Shown: positions 43,623-52,980, counted from the stretch's first letter. The stretch: DNA of 64,000 nucleotides from CAZZCU01 sp964652825 (GCA_964652825.1 CAZZCU010000002.1:62001-126000), one strand, 5' to 3'. Program-made: numbers and translations. Notes: generated by a model not told the origin, from the letters alone.

Positions 43623-44564
43623 TCAGTGCGTATCTGATCCGCCGGAACCACCCACCAGACGCATGAAAATCCCCTCAAGATCTTGGTCATCGCGCGTCAA
43701 CGCCAACAACGCGCCACCCGCCTGAACAATAGCCGCAGCAATGGCGGCACGCGCATCCGTCGAGGTATCGATAAATAATTTTGTCTGCCGGCCATCATCA
43801 CGGACCTGGACCGATGTTACTTCCGGCACCGCGCGAATCGCTGCTAGGACGTCCTCATTCGCGGTCGCCAGCGTACAAGACACCCGCATCGCCTGCGTCA
43901 ATGCGCGCGTCAGTGATTCTTCGGTGCCCTCCGCCACCAGGCGGCCTTTGTCGACGATCATGATGCGATCACAGGTTTTGGTGATCTCCGAGAGGATATG
44001 ACTTGATAAAATCACCGTGTGTCTGCCACGCAGCCCCAGAATCAGGTCCCGCATCTCAACGATCTGCACCGGATCAAGGCCATTGATCGGCTCATCAAAA
44101 ATCAGAACTTTCGGTTGATGCACCAACGCCTGGGCGATACCAACGCGCTGGCGATAACCATGTGACAACGCTCCGATACTGACCGTCGAAACTTCGCGTG
44201 TATTTGTCTGATCAAGCGCGGCGTGAACATGTGCATCGATATTACGGCCGGCAACGTTTTTCAACGCCGCCACATAACGTAGGTAACCCTCGACCGTCAT
44301 GTCATCATAGAGCGGTGGCGTATCCGGTAAGTAACCGATCATGCCACGCACCTGATAGGGATCGGTCTCCACCGACACACCAGCGACCTTCGCTTCGCCG
44401 CCGGACGGCAGCAAAAAACAACCCAGGATTTTCAAGATGGTGCTTTTACCGGCACCGTTCAAACCCAGCAGACCGACGATCTCTCCCTCATTGATCTTGA
44501 AACTGACTCTTTCGATGGCGCGGTGGTTGCCGTAGTATTTACTGAGGCCAGAAACTTCGATCAT
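43623..44564 (-). CDS. ABC transporter ATP-binding protein, GldA-like
   Basis: 313 residues. Walker A GLNGAGKST (about 36-44), Q-loop region MIGYLPDTPPLYDDMTVEGYL, signature LSHGYRQRVGIAQAL (Ser-His instead of Ser-Gly), Walker B VLIFDEPINGLDP and the switch His in SSHILSE. A C-terminal extension of about 90 residues is typical of the CcmA/GldA exporter class. First gene of the operon ATPase, permease, GldG-like, DUF4340. Confidence 0.9.
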   Translation of the reverse strand: MIEVSGLSKYYGNHRAIERVSFKINEGEIVGLLGLNGAGKSTILKILGCFLLPSGGEAKVAGVSVETDPYQVRGMIGYLPDTPPLYDDMTVEGYLRYVAALKNVAGRNIDAHVHAALDQTNTREVSTVSIGALSHGYRQRVGIAQALVHQPKVLIFDEPINGLDPVQIVEMRDLILGLRGRHTVILSSHILSEITKTCDRIMIVDKGRLVAEGTEESLTRALTQAMRVSCTLATANEDVLAAIRAVPEVTSVQVRDDGRQTKLFIDTSTDARAAIAAAIVQAGGALLALTRDDQDLEGIFMRLVGGSGGSDTH

Positions 44565-44687
44565 GGTGCGGCTACCTCAAAAACCCTTGTTGAAACCATT
44601 GGTTGTAAGTTTGCGATAGTAGTCTTTAATAGCCGCTTGGTAAAGATTTTTTCCTTGGGTACATTGAGTCACTTGTAGGAGTATTTT

Positions 44688-45596
44688 CTGTTACGCTGGA
44701 CCATTGCCATCATTGCTACCGCCTTGCTGCACGCGGCTTTGCTGCTGTTGCCGCACGAGCAGCAGCCGGTGACATCGCCGCCCACGTCCACACCGGTGAA
44801 ATTCAGCATCCATGTCACGCCGGCAACTTCCAAAGCAACCAAGAGCGGCACTCCAACCGAGCGCCCATCAAAGCATAAAATTCCCGATCGGAGCCGATCA
44901 GGTGCCAGCACTTCGGGTGGTAAGCTCCACTATCAAGATTTGCTCCCCGGCGCTGATCAGGTGACGATCACCAGCAACACGAAAACACCGGGAAACGCCA
45001 CCAGCAGCAAATGGGCAAGTGATGGCGCCAAGATTCAGGCGTCGAGCGCCATCATAAAATTTGCTGAGCTGCTGGCTGATTACATCAATGTTCCAGATGC
45101 GCTGCGCCGGCATTTTTCTTCGGGAAAATCGCAAGTCTTGTTACAAGCCCAAAAAGATAAAAGTTACACGTTGAAACAAGCCCGGGGCGAGCCATACTTT
45201 CGCGCCTTACTCTTTGATAGAATAAAAGATGTCTTGGCCAGCAATGGTAATACAGACGATCTGGAGCGAGAGCAAATCGCCAGCGTCAGCATTCGTCTCG
45301 ACTATCGCAAGATCATCGTGCACACCCCATCTTATGATGGCCCGCGTGATGAAATACGTATCGTCGGCAACGATATTACTTTGGTCTACGTTACCGTTGA
45401 GCAGGATCCCAAATGGGCTGCTCTGGGCCTTGGTTTTGCTCCAGGCACGGATGACGAGTCCCCGGCAATGCTGATGAATCCGTTGGCGCCACTGATGATG
45501 CTATATAAGTATTTTCAGCCAGGACCAGCGGTAAATGAAGACCCGGCGTTAAGAGAGTTACGATCATCGCCGGCATATATTAAACCGATTAGATAA
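44688..45596 (+). CDS. TonB-like membrane-anchored periplasmic protein, apparent CTG start
   Basis: About 302 residues. The reading frame is blocked by TAG at 44676 and contains no ATG/GTG early on; TTG 44724 would cut the hydrophobic segment in half. CTG 44688, six bases after AGGAG, gives LRWTIAIIATALLHAALLLL, a complete TonB-type N-terminal anchor. After it come a Pro/Thr/Ser-rich linker (about 30-95) and a C-terminal alpha/beta domain (VSIRLDYRKIIVHTPSYDG; EIRIVGNDITLVYVTVEQ). Not a standard TonB box or C-terminal domain. Coupled to the pilin gene by a TAATG overlap. Confidence 0.62.
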   Translation: MLRWTIAIIATALLHAALLLLPHEQQPVTSPPTSTPVKFSIHVTPATSKATKSGTPTERPSKHKIPDRSRSGASTSGGKLHYQDLLPGADQVTITSNTKTPGNATSSKWASDGAKIQASSAIIKFAELLADYINVPDALRRHFSSGKSQVLLQAQKDKSYTLKQARGEPYFRALLFDRIKDVLASNGNTDDLEREQIASVSIRLDYRKIIVHTPSYDGPRDEIRIVGNDITLVYVTVEQDPKWAALGLGFAPGTDDESPAMLMNPLAPLMMLYKYFQPGPAVNEDPALRELRSSPAYIKPIR

Positions 45597-46174
45597 TGGA
45601 TGTTGCATTGTTTACTCGCGTACGCAGTCGCTGCTCAAAACTCCAGAAACAAAATGAAAACCAGAGCGCTTTCAGCCTGGTGGAACTGATGATTGTGGTC
45701 GGCATCATCGGCATTTTAGCGGCATTGGCGGTACCGCGTTTTCAGACCTTTCAGGTGAAAGCCCGCCAAGCCGAAGCCAAAACTAATTTAAGTATTATCG
45801 CCACCCTCGCCGAAAGCTTTGCCGTCGACAATAACGGTGTCTACCCCGATGCACCGGCTCTGGAACTGAATGCCACGGATTTTTCTGCGGTCGGCAGTTG
45901 CAATAACAATAATGTTATCGGCTACAAAGTCCTCAACTGTAGCGCCGTGCGCTATACCTATCTCGGTGTCAGCACCGCGACTGACTTTGATATGAGTGCT
46001 TATGAAATTGCCAACCCCGGCATTCATGCCAGCGGCATTCCCGCCAACAGCCGACGCGTAAGTCCTGGTTGTTCTGATTTCTCGATTCTGGATCAATGGA
46101 ATTTGGAATTAAGTCGAACTAACAGAAGAATTTATTCGGCCACCGATGCCGCTACGGAATGCAGCGGCAGTTAA
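45596..46174 (+). CDS. Type IV pilin-like prepilin
   Basis: 192 residues. A 24-residue basic leader precedes FSLVELMIVVGIIGILAALAVPRF, the class III methylated helix with Glu5. Cleavage by prepilin peptidase would be after Ala (QSA/FSLVE), whereas Gly is the near-universal -1 residue, so processing may be altered. The globular head has Cys pairs (SCNN, VLNCS; PGCSD, TECSGS), as in pilins with a disulfide-bounded loop. Overlaps the upstream gene by one base. No pilus assembly ATPase is present in the window. Confidence 0.82.
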   Translation: MDVALFTRVRSRCSKLQKQNENQSAFSLVELMIVVGIIGILAALAVPRFQTFQVKARQAEAKTNLSIIATLAESFAVDNNGVYPDAPALELNATDFSAVGSCNNNNVIGYKVLNCSAVRYTYLGVSTATDFDMSAYEIANPGIHASGIPANSRRVSPGCSDFSILDQWNLELSRTNRRIYSATDAATECSGS

Positions 46175-46192
46175 ATACTAAATAATCCTTAC

Positions 46193-46789
46193 TTACTTCA
46201 CGTACACTGCCGGGGTAACCACACCGTTACCACGTTCGACACGTCCTTCCATCAAACCAGGATCGGTCGGGAGACGGCGTTTGTGCGTATTCATAACCAC
46301 ACCAGCCACTGACACACCATCCTCGCCTTTAACAACACAGGATTCATCCTGACAAGGAACCGGCTGACGTGCGGCTTTATTCATTTGCACACGCACCTGC
46401 GGTCCACTCAAACCAGGAACCCAACGTTTGGCCATCGGATCATAAACATCACCGCGCGGCTGCACAGCCGGCATACCGAGTTGTTGCGCCGCATAAGGAC
46501 TACGCGTCTGCTTGGCTTCTTCGCGACGCTGCTGACGCATACCTGCTAAAGGTTCATCATTGGCGCGCGAGCGTTTGGTTTTGGTGGCAACGCGCTTGGG
46601 TTTGGTTATTTTGGTTTTTGGTGGAACATCAGGTACCGCTGGCGTTGCTTGATAAGTAATGGGGCCTGGGGATGGTGACACGACTTTATCGGTATAAATC
46701 ACATCCGGAGTTTTTTGCAGGTGATTAGCAATGAACGCTAACGGGATGAGGGTCAGGATGGCAGAAACCAGTAACAGTTTTGAACGCAT
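46193..46789 (-). CDS. Basic, Pro-rich exported protein
   Basis: 198 residues from ATG 46789 with AGGAG six bases upstream. One N-terminal hydrophobic segment (about 3-22) serves as signal or anchor. The rest is low in hydrophobic residues, Lys/Arg/Pro-rich (KTKITKPKRVATKTKR), with a PVPCQDESCVVKGEDG segment holding two Cys near residue 150. Unrecognised; probably unstructured in the periplasm. Convergent with the pilin gene (18 bases apart). Confidence 0.6.
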   Translation of the reverse strand: MRSKLLLVSAILTLIPLAFIANHLQKTPDVIYTDKVVSPSPGPITYQATPAVPDVPPKTKITKPKRVATKTKRSRANDEPLAGMRQQRREEAKQTRSPYAAQQLGMPAVQPRGDVYDPMAKRWVPGLSGPQVRVQMNKAARQPVPCQDESCVVKGEDGVSVAGVVMNTHKRRLPTDPGLMEGRVERGNGVVTPAVYVK

Positions 46790-46869
46790 AAAAGACTCCT
46801 TCAGCAACAACAAAAATCAGCGACAACAACAACCCACGCCTGGCGACGTGTTAAAGGCATATTATAGTA

Positions 46870-46901
46870 TTTTATTAAAAAGTAAACATATTTTAATAAA
46901 A
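46870..46901. promoter_or_regulatory. AT-rich 11-bp palindrome upstream of the importer, possible operator
   Basis: TTTTATTAAAA (46870-46880) and TTTTAATAAAA (46891-46901) are exact inverted repeats with a 10-base spacer, in the intergenic gap between the leftward Pro-rich gene and the rightward importer. The site could bind a metal or cofactor regulator, or be promoter DNA only. No cobalamin riboswitch is visible in this gap. Confidence 0.35.
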
Positions 46902-47002
46902 AATCATAAAATCTATAGAATTTATAAATTGATTTATGCTTGAAGAAGCCTGGCTCAGGTGGCAAGGTATCGAAATTACTTGGAAATTAGGCGGAAAGCG
47001 GA

Positions 47003-47923
47003 TTGATTTTGCTAAAAATAATAATAATTTCAATAAGTTATATCGCAAGCCTACCCATTCTGGCCGGTACGGTCACGGATGCACGCGGACAAAAAATCAC
47101 CACCGCCACCCCACCCCAACGCATCATCTCGCATACTCTGACCAGCGATGAAATCCTGATGACGCTGCTTAGCGATCCCATAGCCAATAAACGCCTGCTC
47201 GCCATATCACCCAAAGCCACGGATTCACGCTTCAGCAATATCCATGAGCAACTGCCAGCGCAGCTTGCCGCAAAGCCATTAACCACGCCTGAACAAATCG
47301 TCGCGGCCCGTCCCGATCTCGTCTTGTTGTCGGTATTCAACCGCCCCGAACTCATACGGACTTTGGAACGCAATCAACAACAACGCGTTTTTGTGATCAA
47401 GGCCGCCACGACGCTCGAAGATATCTATCAATGCATTATTGATCTCGGTGTTTTGGTTCACGCCGAGACGGCAGCACGACAGCTGGCACAACAAACACGC
47501 GCGGCCATGCAACAACTCCAGCAACGCACAACCGAACTGCACCAAGTCTGGGGTCGCAAACCTCGTTTGATTTTTTATGACCCTGATGGCGTCGCCATTG
47601 GCGCTGAGACAATTTTCAATGACCTGGTCACGCAAATCGGCGCTGAGAATGTTGCAGCTACCGCCGGCCTAAAAGGCTGGCCCAAATTATCGATCGAGAT
47701 GTTAGCGAGCTGGCAGCCGGATGTCATTATCGCGGCCGGCGACAACAAAGATCTGACGCGACTAAAAACCCGACTTGCTAAAACTCCCGGCTGGAAAAAT
47801 CTCAAGGCTTTTAAAGACCAGCGAATTATTTTATTAACCGAACGCCAACTCTATGCCACATCCCAGTACGTGGTGGAGGCGGCGCGCACAATGCAGACGC
47901 AACTGCTGCAGTCGCGACCATGA
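47003..47923 (+). CDS. BtuF/FecB-type periplasmic binding protein
   Basis: 306 residues from TTG 47003. Signal peptide ends about residue 21 (LPILAG). The class III periplasmic binding fold is visible: TVTDARGQKITTATPPQRIISHTLTSDEIL at the N-terminus, ATTLEDIYQCIIDLGVLVHAE (backbone helix) and KLSIEMLASWQPDVIIAAG in the second lobe. Captures cobalamin, haem or an iron chelate for the ABC importer encoded next. Ends with ATGA overlap into the permease gene. Confidence 0.85.
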   Translation: MILLKIIIISISYIASLPILAGTVTDARGQKITTATPPQRIISHTLTSDEILMTLLSDPIANKRLLAISPKATDSRFSNIHEQLPAQLAAKPLTTPEQIVAARPDLVLLSVFNRPELIRTLERNQQQRVFVIKAATTLEDIYQCIIDLGVLVHAETAARQLAQQTRAAMQQLQQRTTELHQVWGRKPRLIFYDPDGVAIGAETIFNDLVTQIGAENVAATAGLKGWPKLSIEMLASWQPDVIIAAGDNKDLTRLKTRLAKTPGWKNLKAFKDQRIILLTERQLYATSQYVVEAARTMQTQLLQSRP

Positions 47924-48921
47924 TTGGATTACCCCAACTGTGCAAGCGTTTTGCCTTCAGCATCTGCTGGCTGGCTTTACTGCTCGCCGTTGTCGCCGCC
48001 GCTGCCAGCGGTCCGACGCCGTTACATCTCGATGACGAACTCGGTCGCAGTATTTTGTTTGATATCCGGCTGCCGCGTATCGCCGTCGGCGCGCTTTGCG
48101 GCCTGGCTCTGGCCATGGCCGGCACGCTCTGCCAGGGTTTATTTCGGAATCCCCTGGCCACGCCATCGGTCATTGGCACCGAGGCAGCGGCGGCGACGGC
48201 AGCGGCACTCGTGTATTACTGGGGGATCGGTCGCTGGTTGTGGTTTGCGATGCCCGCAGCCGCCTGCGCCGGCGCGATCGTCGCGACTTTGCTGGTGCTG
48301 CGCGTCGCGCGCTCCCGCCACGCATACGCTGCCGGCTTGGCGGCGGAGAATCTGCTGCTGGTAGGTTTTTCGCTGACGATGTTTCTTGGTGCATTCACCT
48401 CGCTCATTATTTCCTTGGCCGTGGAAGCTCACCAACAACAAGGCGGCTTGTTATTCTGGTTGTTCGGCGATCTCAATGCGCGCGGCTGGGAGCATTTGTG
48501 GTTGGGGCTGCCGGCAATCGCCATCGGCGGTGCTTTGGCCTGGCGCGGCGCCTATCAATTGAACGTCCTCGCTTTAGGCGATGATGTTGCGCGATCCTTA
48601 CAAGTCAAAGTCGAGCATCTGCGGCAGTTAATTATCGTGGCAGTGGCGCTGTTGGTAGGCGGTTCGGTGGCGATGGCAGGCACTATTCCTTTCGTTGGCT
48701 TCATCGTGCCGCACATCACGCGTCGCGTTTTTGGTGCCGAGCACAAACGCTTACTCCTGCTCAGTGCCATTAATGGGATGACCTTGGTGGTCAGCGCCGA
48801 TTTGTTTGCACGCACCGTTCGCAGTCCTTATGAATTACAAGTGGGCATTGTCATCGCGCTCGTCAGCGCGCCATTATTCGCCTGGCTCCTGCTCAACGAG
48901 CAACGGGAGCCACGCCCATGA
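47920..48921 (+). CDS. FecCD/BtuC-family ABC importer permease
   Basis: 333 residues, about nine to ten membrane segments. Family signatures: LPRIAVGALCGLALAMAGTLCQGLFRNPLATPSVIGTEAAAA (about 47-88), WLFGDLNARGWEH, and GTIPFVGFIVPHITRRVFGAEHKRLL with the cytoplasmic L-loop for the ATPase. Transports iron-siderophore, haem or B12 across the inner membrane. Coupled by ATGA overlaps on both sides. Confidence 0.93.
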   Translation: MIGLPQLCKRFAFSICWLALLLAVVAAAASGPTPLHLDDELGRSILFDIRLPRIAVGALCGLALAMAGTLCQGLFRNPLATPSVIGTEAAAATAAALVYYWGIGRWLWFAMPAAACAGAIVATLLVLRVARSRHAYAAGLAAENLLLVGFSLTMFLGAFTSLIISLAVEAHQQQGGLLFWLFGDLNARGWEHLWLGLPAIAIGGALAWRGAYQLNVLALGDDVARSLQVKVEHLRQLIIVAVALLVGGSVAMAGTIPFVGFIVPHITRRVFGAEHKRLLLLSAINGMTLVVSADLFARTVRSPYELQVGIVIALVSAPLFAWLLLNEQREPRP

Positions 48922-49640
48922 CGCATACACGAAAATTACAAATTCACGATCTTATCGCCACACATCGCCCGAGCACCGTGCCTGGCGCGCGTGCTTTCCA
49001 GCTTGGTCCTCTCGACTGTGCTTTTAGCAGCGACAAACTCAATGCCTTGATCGGTCGCAACGGCGCCGGTAAAACCACTTTGCTCAAGAGCATCGTCGGT
49101 ATTCAGCCGCGCCAAAGCGGAACCTTATTGCTGGATGATCGCGCTCTATCACCTCACGACATCGCCTGGCTGCCGCAAGGTGCGTTCACACCAGCCTGGT
49201 ACACGGTAACCGAAGTTTTATTATTTGGTCGCTATCCGTTACACCGTGGGTTTCCTGGCCGCTCTGATCAACTTGCTATCGAGCGAGCACTCGCCGATCT
49301 CGGGATCAGCGAGTTTGCCGGACGCGCACTCGCCTCGCTCAGCAGCGGTGAGTTACAGAAAATTCATATCGCCCGCGCCCTCGCCGCCGAAGCGCGCGTG
49401 TTGTTGTTCGACGAACCCACCGCTAATCTCGATGTCGCCGCCGCTCGCGAGGTCATGAAACTTTTGCGTGATCTGACCAGTCGCACACACTGCATCATTA
49501 TCTTCGCCTCACATGATCTGGCACTCATTGAGGATTTTGCAACACAGGTCAGCGGCATTCGCGGCGGCCAGTTGGCCGCCACCTGGTGCGATGATGATGT
49601 TCGTCATGAATCGTTGGTGGAGTTTTTTACTTTGTCTTAA
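48918..49640 (+). CDS. FepC/BtuD-family ABC importer ATPase
   Basis: 240 residues. Walker A GRNGAGKTT (about 47-55), signature LSSGELQKIHIARAL, Walker B VLLFDEPTANLDV and the switch His FASHDLAL. Energises the preceding permease. Substrate (iron chelate, haem or cobalamin) not determinable; no TonB-dependent receptor gene is adjacent. Its last 14 bases overlap the end of the convergent adenylate cyclase gene. Confidence 0.93.
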   Translation: MTHTRKLQIHDLIATHRPSTVPGARAFQLGPLDCAFSSDKLNALIGRNGAGKTTLLKSIVGIQPRQSGTLLLDDRALSPHDIAWLPQGAFTPAWYTVTEVLLFGRYPLHRGFPGRSDQLAIERALADLGISEFAGRALASLSSGELQKIHIARALAAEARVLLFDEPTANLDVAAAREVMKLLRDLTSRTHCIIIFASHDLALIEDFATQVSGIRGGQLAATWCDDDVRHESLVEFFTLS

Positions 49641-52002
49641 AGCGCTTCACGCCGTCCCAATTTTTTCCCGGCTCGGTGACTTTGAATTCGGCGATTTCTT
49701 CGAGATATTGGTTGGTCGGCAAATCGTCCGGCTTAATGAGCATGCAGTTCATAAAAGACTTTTCGGCTTTCGCCCACTCACGTGCGGCAAAAGCTTGGCG
49801 GCCGTCTTCAAATTCACCGATAAAATTTTTCAAAGCACTTTCTTGTTTGAGATAGTCCGGTCGCATCAATTCAAAAATACGTACCGGCTGATCCTTGCCC
49901 TTAACCGTGATGACCGCCAAATCACGCATAAAGAAGTCGGTGCGTTTTAATTGTGCGCGCGTGTACTCGCTGATCAGAATCTTAACGCCGAACTGCTTGG
50001 TCAAACCCTCTAGGCGCGCAGCCAGGTTCACGGTATCGCCCATCACCGTATAACAAAAGCGCTGACTCGATCCAAAGTTACCGACCGAGGCCGGGCCGGA
50101 ATTCAAACCGATCCCCATATCCACCATCGGCAAACCCATCTTGGGTAAATCGACGCGCAGCTTATCCACGGCATGCAAAATCTCCAGACTCGACTGGCAG
50201 GCACGATCCGCCTGATCCACCATCGGCAACGGCGCCCCCCAAAAGGCCATGATCGCATCACCGATAAATTTGTCGAGCGTGCCGCCCGTACTGAGAACGC
50301 TCGGCGTCGTCGAGTTGAAATAAACGTTCATCAACTCGCCGAGCTTCTCGGCTGAGAGCTTCTCGGAAATGGTGGTGAAGTCACGCACATCGGAAAAGAA
50401 CACCGTCACATCCTTGCGCACGCCACCGAGTTTTTGACTATCGGGATCCTGCAAGACCTGCTCGATAACATCCTTGCTGAGATATTGTTGGAAGGTACCT
50501 TTGATCTGTTTACGAGCGCGTTCTTCGACGATGTATTTATAAAGCGTGGTAGTGATAAACATACTCACCATTTCAAACGCCGGCACCAAGGTAAACGTCC
50601 AAACACCGCGATTAAACCATAGATACTTATCGACATAGTAGTAACCAATCAGGAATACCAGTACTGCCACCGCCGAGAACACCGCACGCCCCCAGATCAT
50701 CAGTGGCGCGAACAACAAGCCGACACCAAGAACGATGTAAAGTTCCAACGCATATATACTCACCGGTCGACGTAACAAATCACCGGTCGCACCTTTGACA
50801 ATGTTATCGACGGCGGTTGCGTGAATCTCGACGCCGTTGATCGCCGCATCAAATGGATTGGGACGCGCATCATTCATGGCGATCGCGGTCGCGCCTAGCA
50901 TCAAAGTCATGCCTTTGAGACTCTTGCGTTCGTCATTGGTAAACGTATTGTTGTAAGCATCCGCCAGACTGAAATGTCTGATCTGATTGCCGGGACCACG
51001 ATGATTCACCAACACGCGGCCGGCACCTTGCGGGTCGATAGGTATATGTCGTTCGGAGTTGTCTTTGCGATTAACCAACGTGATTCTCTCGATACCAGCA
51101 CTGGGATCCTGATCCAAAGTCACCAGCACATCGCTATTCAGATGCTCGGCGGCGGTTTTTAGCGCCAGTGACGGCATCAGAACACCGTTGACGTCCGCGA
51201 CCAATGTTACCCAGCGATTGATGGCATCGCTGTCGGCTTCGTTGGAAAAGAAACCAAAATGCGGCGACGCCGACGCCACGATCGGTATGTTCGGAACAAT
51301 GCCGTGAGCTTTGGTAATCACGCGGTAGTCGCCGAGCTTGCGTCCTTCCGGCATGTCAACGGCAAGCTCCGACGTCAGCATCGCCTCGGCTCCCTCATAA
51401 GGATTGCGACGGTTGCCGATATTTTGTTGCAGCGCTTTTTGCGAAGCAAAATAAAAATAGCCAAGAATGATGTGACGGAACTCACCCAGACCGCGTGCAA
51501 AACCCATATCGGCGGGACTGGTCAGTACCAATTCGGTCAGCTTATCCACGTCACCTTGTTTGCCTTTGGGCGGAACTTTGCGTACCAGGCTGGCTTTTGG
51601 CATCGTGCGCACCTGACGCTCCACGTCTTCGAGCAAGGTTTTTTCCGGCTCGCTATAAATGGAATCAAAGCTGATCCACTGCACGCCAAGTTTTTTGAGA
51701 TTCTTGAAGGCTTTTTCGTAGTATTTGCGCGAGAACGGCCAGCGTCCGAATTGGCCGATGCTTTTCTCGTCGATCGCCAAAATACCGACCTGACCGGTTG
51801 GTTTTTCCGGACCGCGTTGCTGTAATTTAAAATCAAAAAACGTGGCTTCGAGCTTGTAAAGCCAATCATTCACATGAAAATTAAAATTGCGATAATGACT
51901 GAACAACGCCAGATACGATACCAGCACGACACCAGCGCACATCACCAGCATGGGAAGGCCGTCTTGGGCCCGCTGCCACAGCAGCTTTAACTTTGCTAAC
52001 AT
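49627..52002 (-). CDS. CHASE2-domain adenylate/guanylate cyclase
   Basis: 791 residues from ATG 52002; the frame is open to 52077. An N-terminal membrane segment (about 17-38), a periplasmic CHASE2 region (to about 395; GQVGILAIDEKSIGQFGRWPF; GMTLMLGATAIAMNDARPNPFDAAINGVEIHA), three membrane segments (about 405-485), then a class III cyclase domain: FFSDVRDFTTISE (metal Asp), LDKFIGDAIMAFWGAP (second metal Asp and adenine-selecting Lys), NLAARLE (transition-state Arg). Key residues fit an active adenylate cyclase. A short helical C-terminal tail resembles a TPR unit. Third CHASE2 protein of the window. Confidence 0.92.
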   Translation of the reverse strand: MLAKLKLLWQRAQDGLPMLVMCAGVVLVSYLALFSHYRNFNFHVNDWLYKLEATFFDFKLQQRGPEKPTGQVGILAIDEKSIGQFGRWPFSRKYYEKAFKNLKKLGVQWISFDSIYSEPEKTLLEDVERQVRTMPKASLVRKVPPKGKQGDVDKLTELVLTSPADMGFARGLGEFRHIILGYFYFASQKALQQNIGNRRNPYEGAEAMLTSELAVDMPEGRKLGDYRVITKAHGIVPNIPIVASASPHFGFFSNEADSDAINRWVTLVADVNGVLMPSLALKTAAEHLNSDVLVTLDQDPSAGIERITLVNRKDNSERHIPIDPQGAGRVLVNHRGPGNQIRHFSLADAYNNTFTNDERKSLKGMTLMLGATAIAMNDARPNPFDAAINGVEIHATAVDNIVKGATGDLLRRPVSIYALELYIVLGVGLLFAPLMIWGRAVFSAVAVLVFLIGYYYVDKYLWFNRGVWTFTLVPAFEMVSMFITTTLYKYIVEERARKQIKGTFQQYLSKDVIEQVLQDPDSQKLGGVRKDVTVFFSDVRDFTTISEKLSAEKLGELMNVYFNSTTPSVLSTGGTLDKFIGDAIMAFWGAPLPMVDQADRACQSSLEILHAVDKLRVDLPKMGLPMVDMGIGLNSGPASVGNFGSSQRFCYTVMGDTVNLAARLEGLTKQFGVKILISEYTRAQLKRTDFFMRDLAVITVKGKDQPVRIFELMRPDYLKQESALKNFIGEFEDGRQAFAAREWAKAEKSFMNCMLIKPDDLPTNQYLEEIAEFKVTEPGKNWDGVKRFKTK

Positions 52003-52137
52003 CTTAGGCTTTTCTCCCGCAACCGTTGGCTCGGACACCACGTTCGTCCAGGGACACCCGCTCATCGGTTGCCTCAAATCGACTCATGAGTTAAAAGATT
52101 GCTTTAGATCGCACTTCAGCCATTAGGAGGCTTGGTC

Positions 52138-52842
52138 TTGCCCACGACATCAGAGCCAAAGATAGAAAGTGATTTGGCATTTTCTCCGGAAATTGCGGCC
52201 GAACCAAATGCCATGCCAGAGCCGGCTTTGGCTGATCAGGACGCGCAAATCGAGGGCATCGAACTCAGTCGCTATGCCGAGCAGCAAGGCATCGGTACCG
52301 GCGAGGTCTGGCAACTGGTCAGACTCGGTCAACTCGCCGCCCGCACCGAACGCGGTAAAGTTTTCGTTTACGAACGCGCCATTGATGACAATGCTCTTAC
52401 CGCTCCCGTTGATGTTGCAATGGACTCCCAGTATAACAAGAGCCTCAAGGCTGAGACGGAAACGAGCGCACTCCCGCCGCTACCATCGACGCGGGATTTG
52501 CAACACACCAGCAACTTGGTTCCGCAAGCACCAGCACCCGAAATCGCCCTGTTGCTTGATCATCTCAGCCTGGCCAAAGAAGAGCATCGCGAAATCATTC
52601 GACTGACCCAGGATTCGATCAGCCGCATCACCAACATGACCGAACAACTGCTTGCCGCCAAAGACACATTATTAAAAGAACGCGAAGAGCAACTTGCCGA
52701 TGCCAACGACGAAGTTAAAGCCCGCGATGAGAAACTCGCGACGCTGGCGCAGGAAGCCGCCGAGCGCGATGCCATGGTCACCAGGCTGCGACAGGAGCTT
52801 GAGGACATGGAGATGCTCAACAAGACCCTGGGCGGCAATTAA
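52138..52842 (+). CDS. Coiled-coil protein with MerR/excisionase-like N-terminal helices
   Basis: 234 residues from TTG 52138, seven bases after AGGAGG. After an acidic start, SRYAEQQGIGTGEVWQLVRLGQLAARTERGKVFVYE (about 45-80) looks like a small winged-helix or excisionase-type DNA-binding motif. The C-terminal half (about 140-230) is a long charged coiled coil (LLAAKDTLLKEREEQLADANDEVKARDEKLATLAQEA). No signal peptide. Divergent from the cyclase gene over about 135 bases. Function unknown. Confidence 0.65.
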   Translation: MPTTSEPKIESDLAFSPEIAAEPNAMPEPALADQDAQIEGIELSRYAEQQGIGTGEVWQLVRLGQLAARTERGKVFVYERAIDDNALTAPVDVAMDSQYNKSLKAETETSALPPLPSTRDLQHTSNLVPQAPAPEIALLLDHLSLAKEEHREIIRLTQDSISRITNMTEQLLAAKDTLLKEREEQLADANDEVKARDEKLATLAQEAAERDAMVTRLRQELEDMEMLNKTLGGN

Positions 52843-52862
52843 GGGGACGCTCGACTGTCCCC
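52843..52862. repeat. REP-like palindrome
   Basis: GGGGAC-GCTCGACT-GTCCCC directly after the coiled-coil gene. Together with the arms at 1226-1285 it shares GGAC, CGACTG, CCC and a following ATCTT. It may be a dispersed REP element or, with its stable stem, a transcription end point. Confidence 0.55.
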
Positions 52863-52980
52863 AATCTTATAATCCTAATTATTTCAGTATCTTATATCCA
52901 CAACTATTATATTTGCACGCCGACTGCCGATACAATCAAGGCAGGATTTTATTCCATAGTCATCGCGCCAAGGATTAGGC

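Noticed and set aside
46790..47002. Possible cobalamin riboswitch upstream of the BtuF-like gene
   Set aside because: No B12-box or paired core could be recognised; the gap is short and mostly AT-rich.
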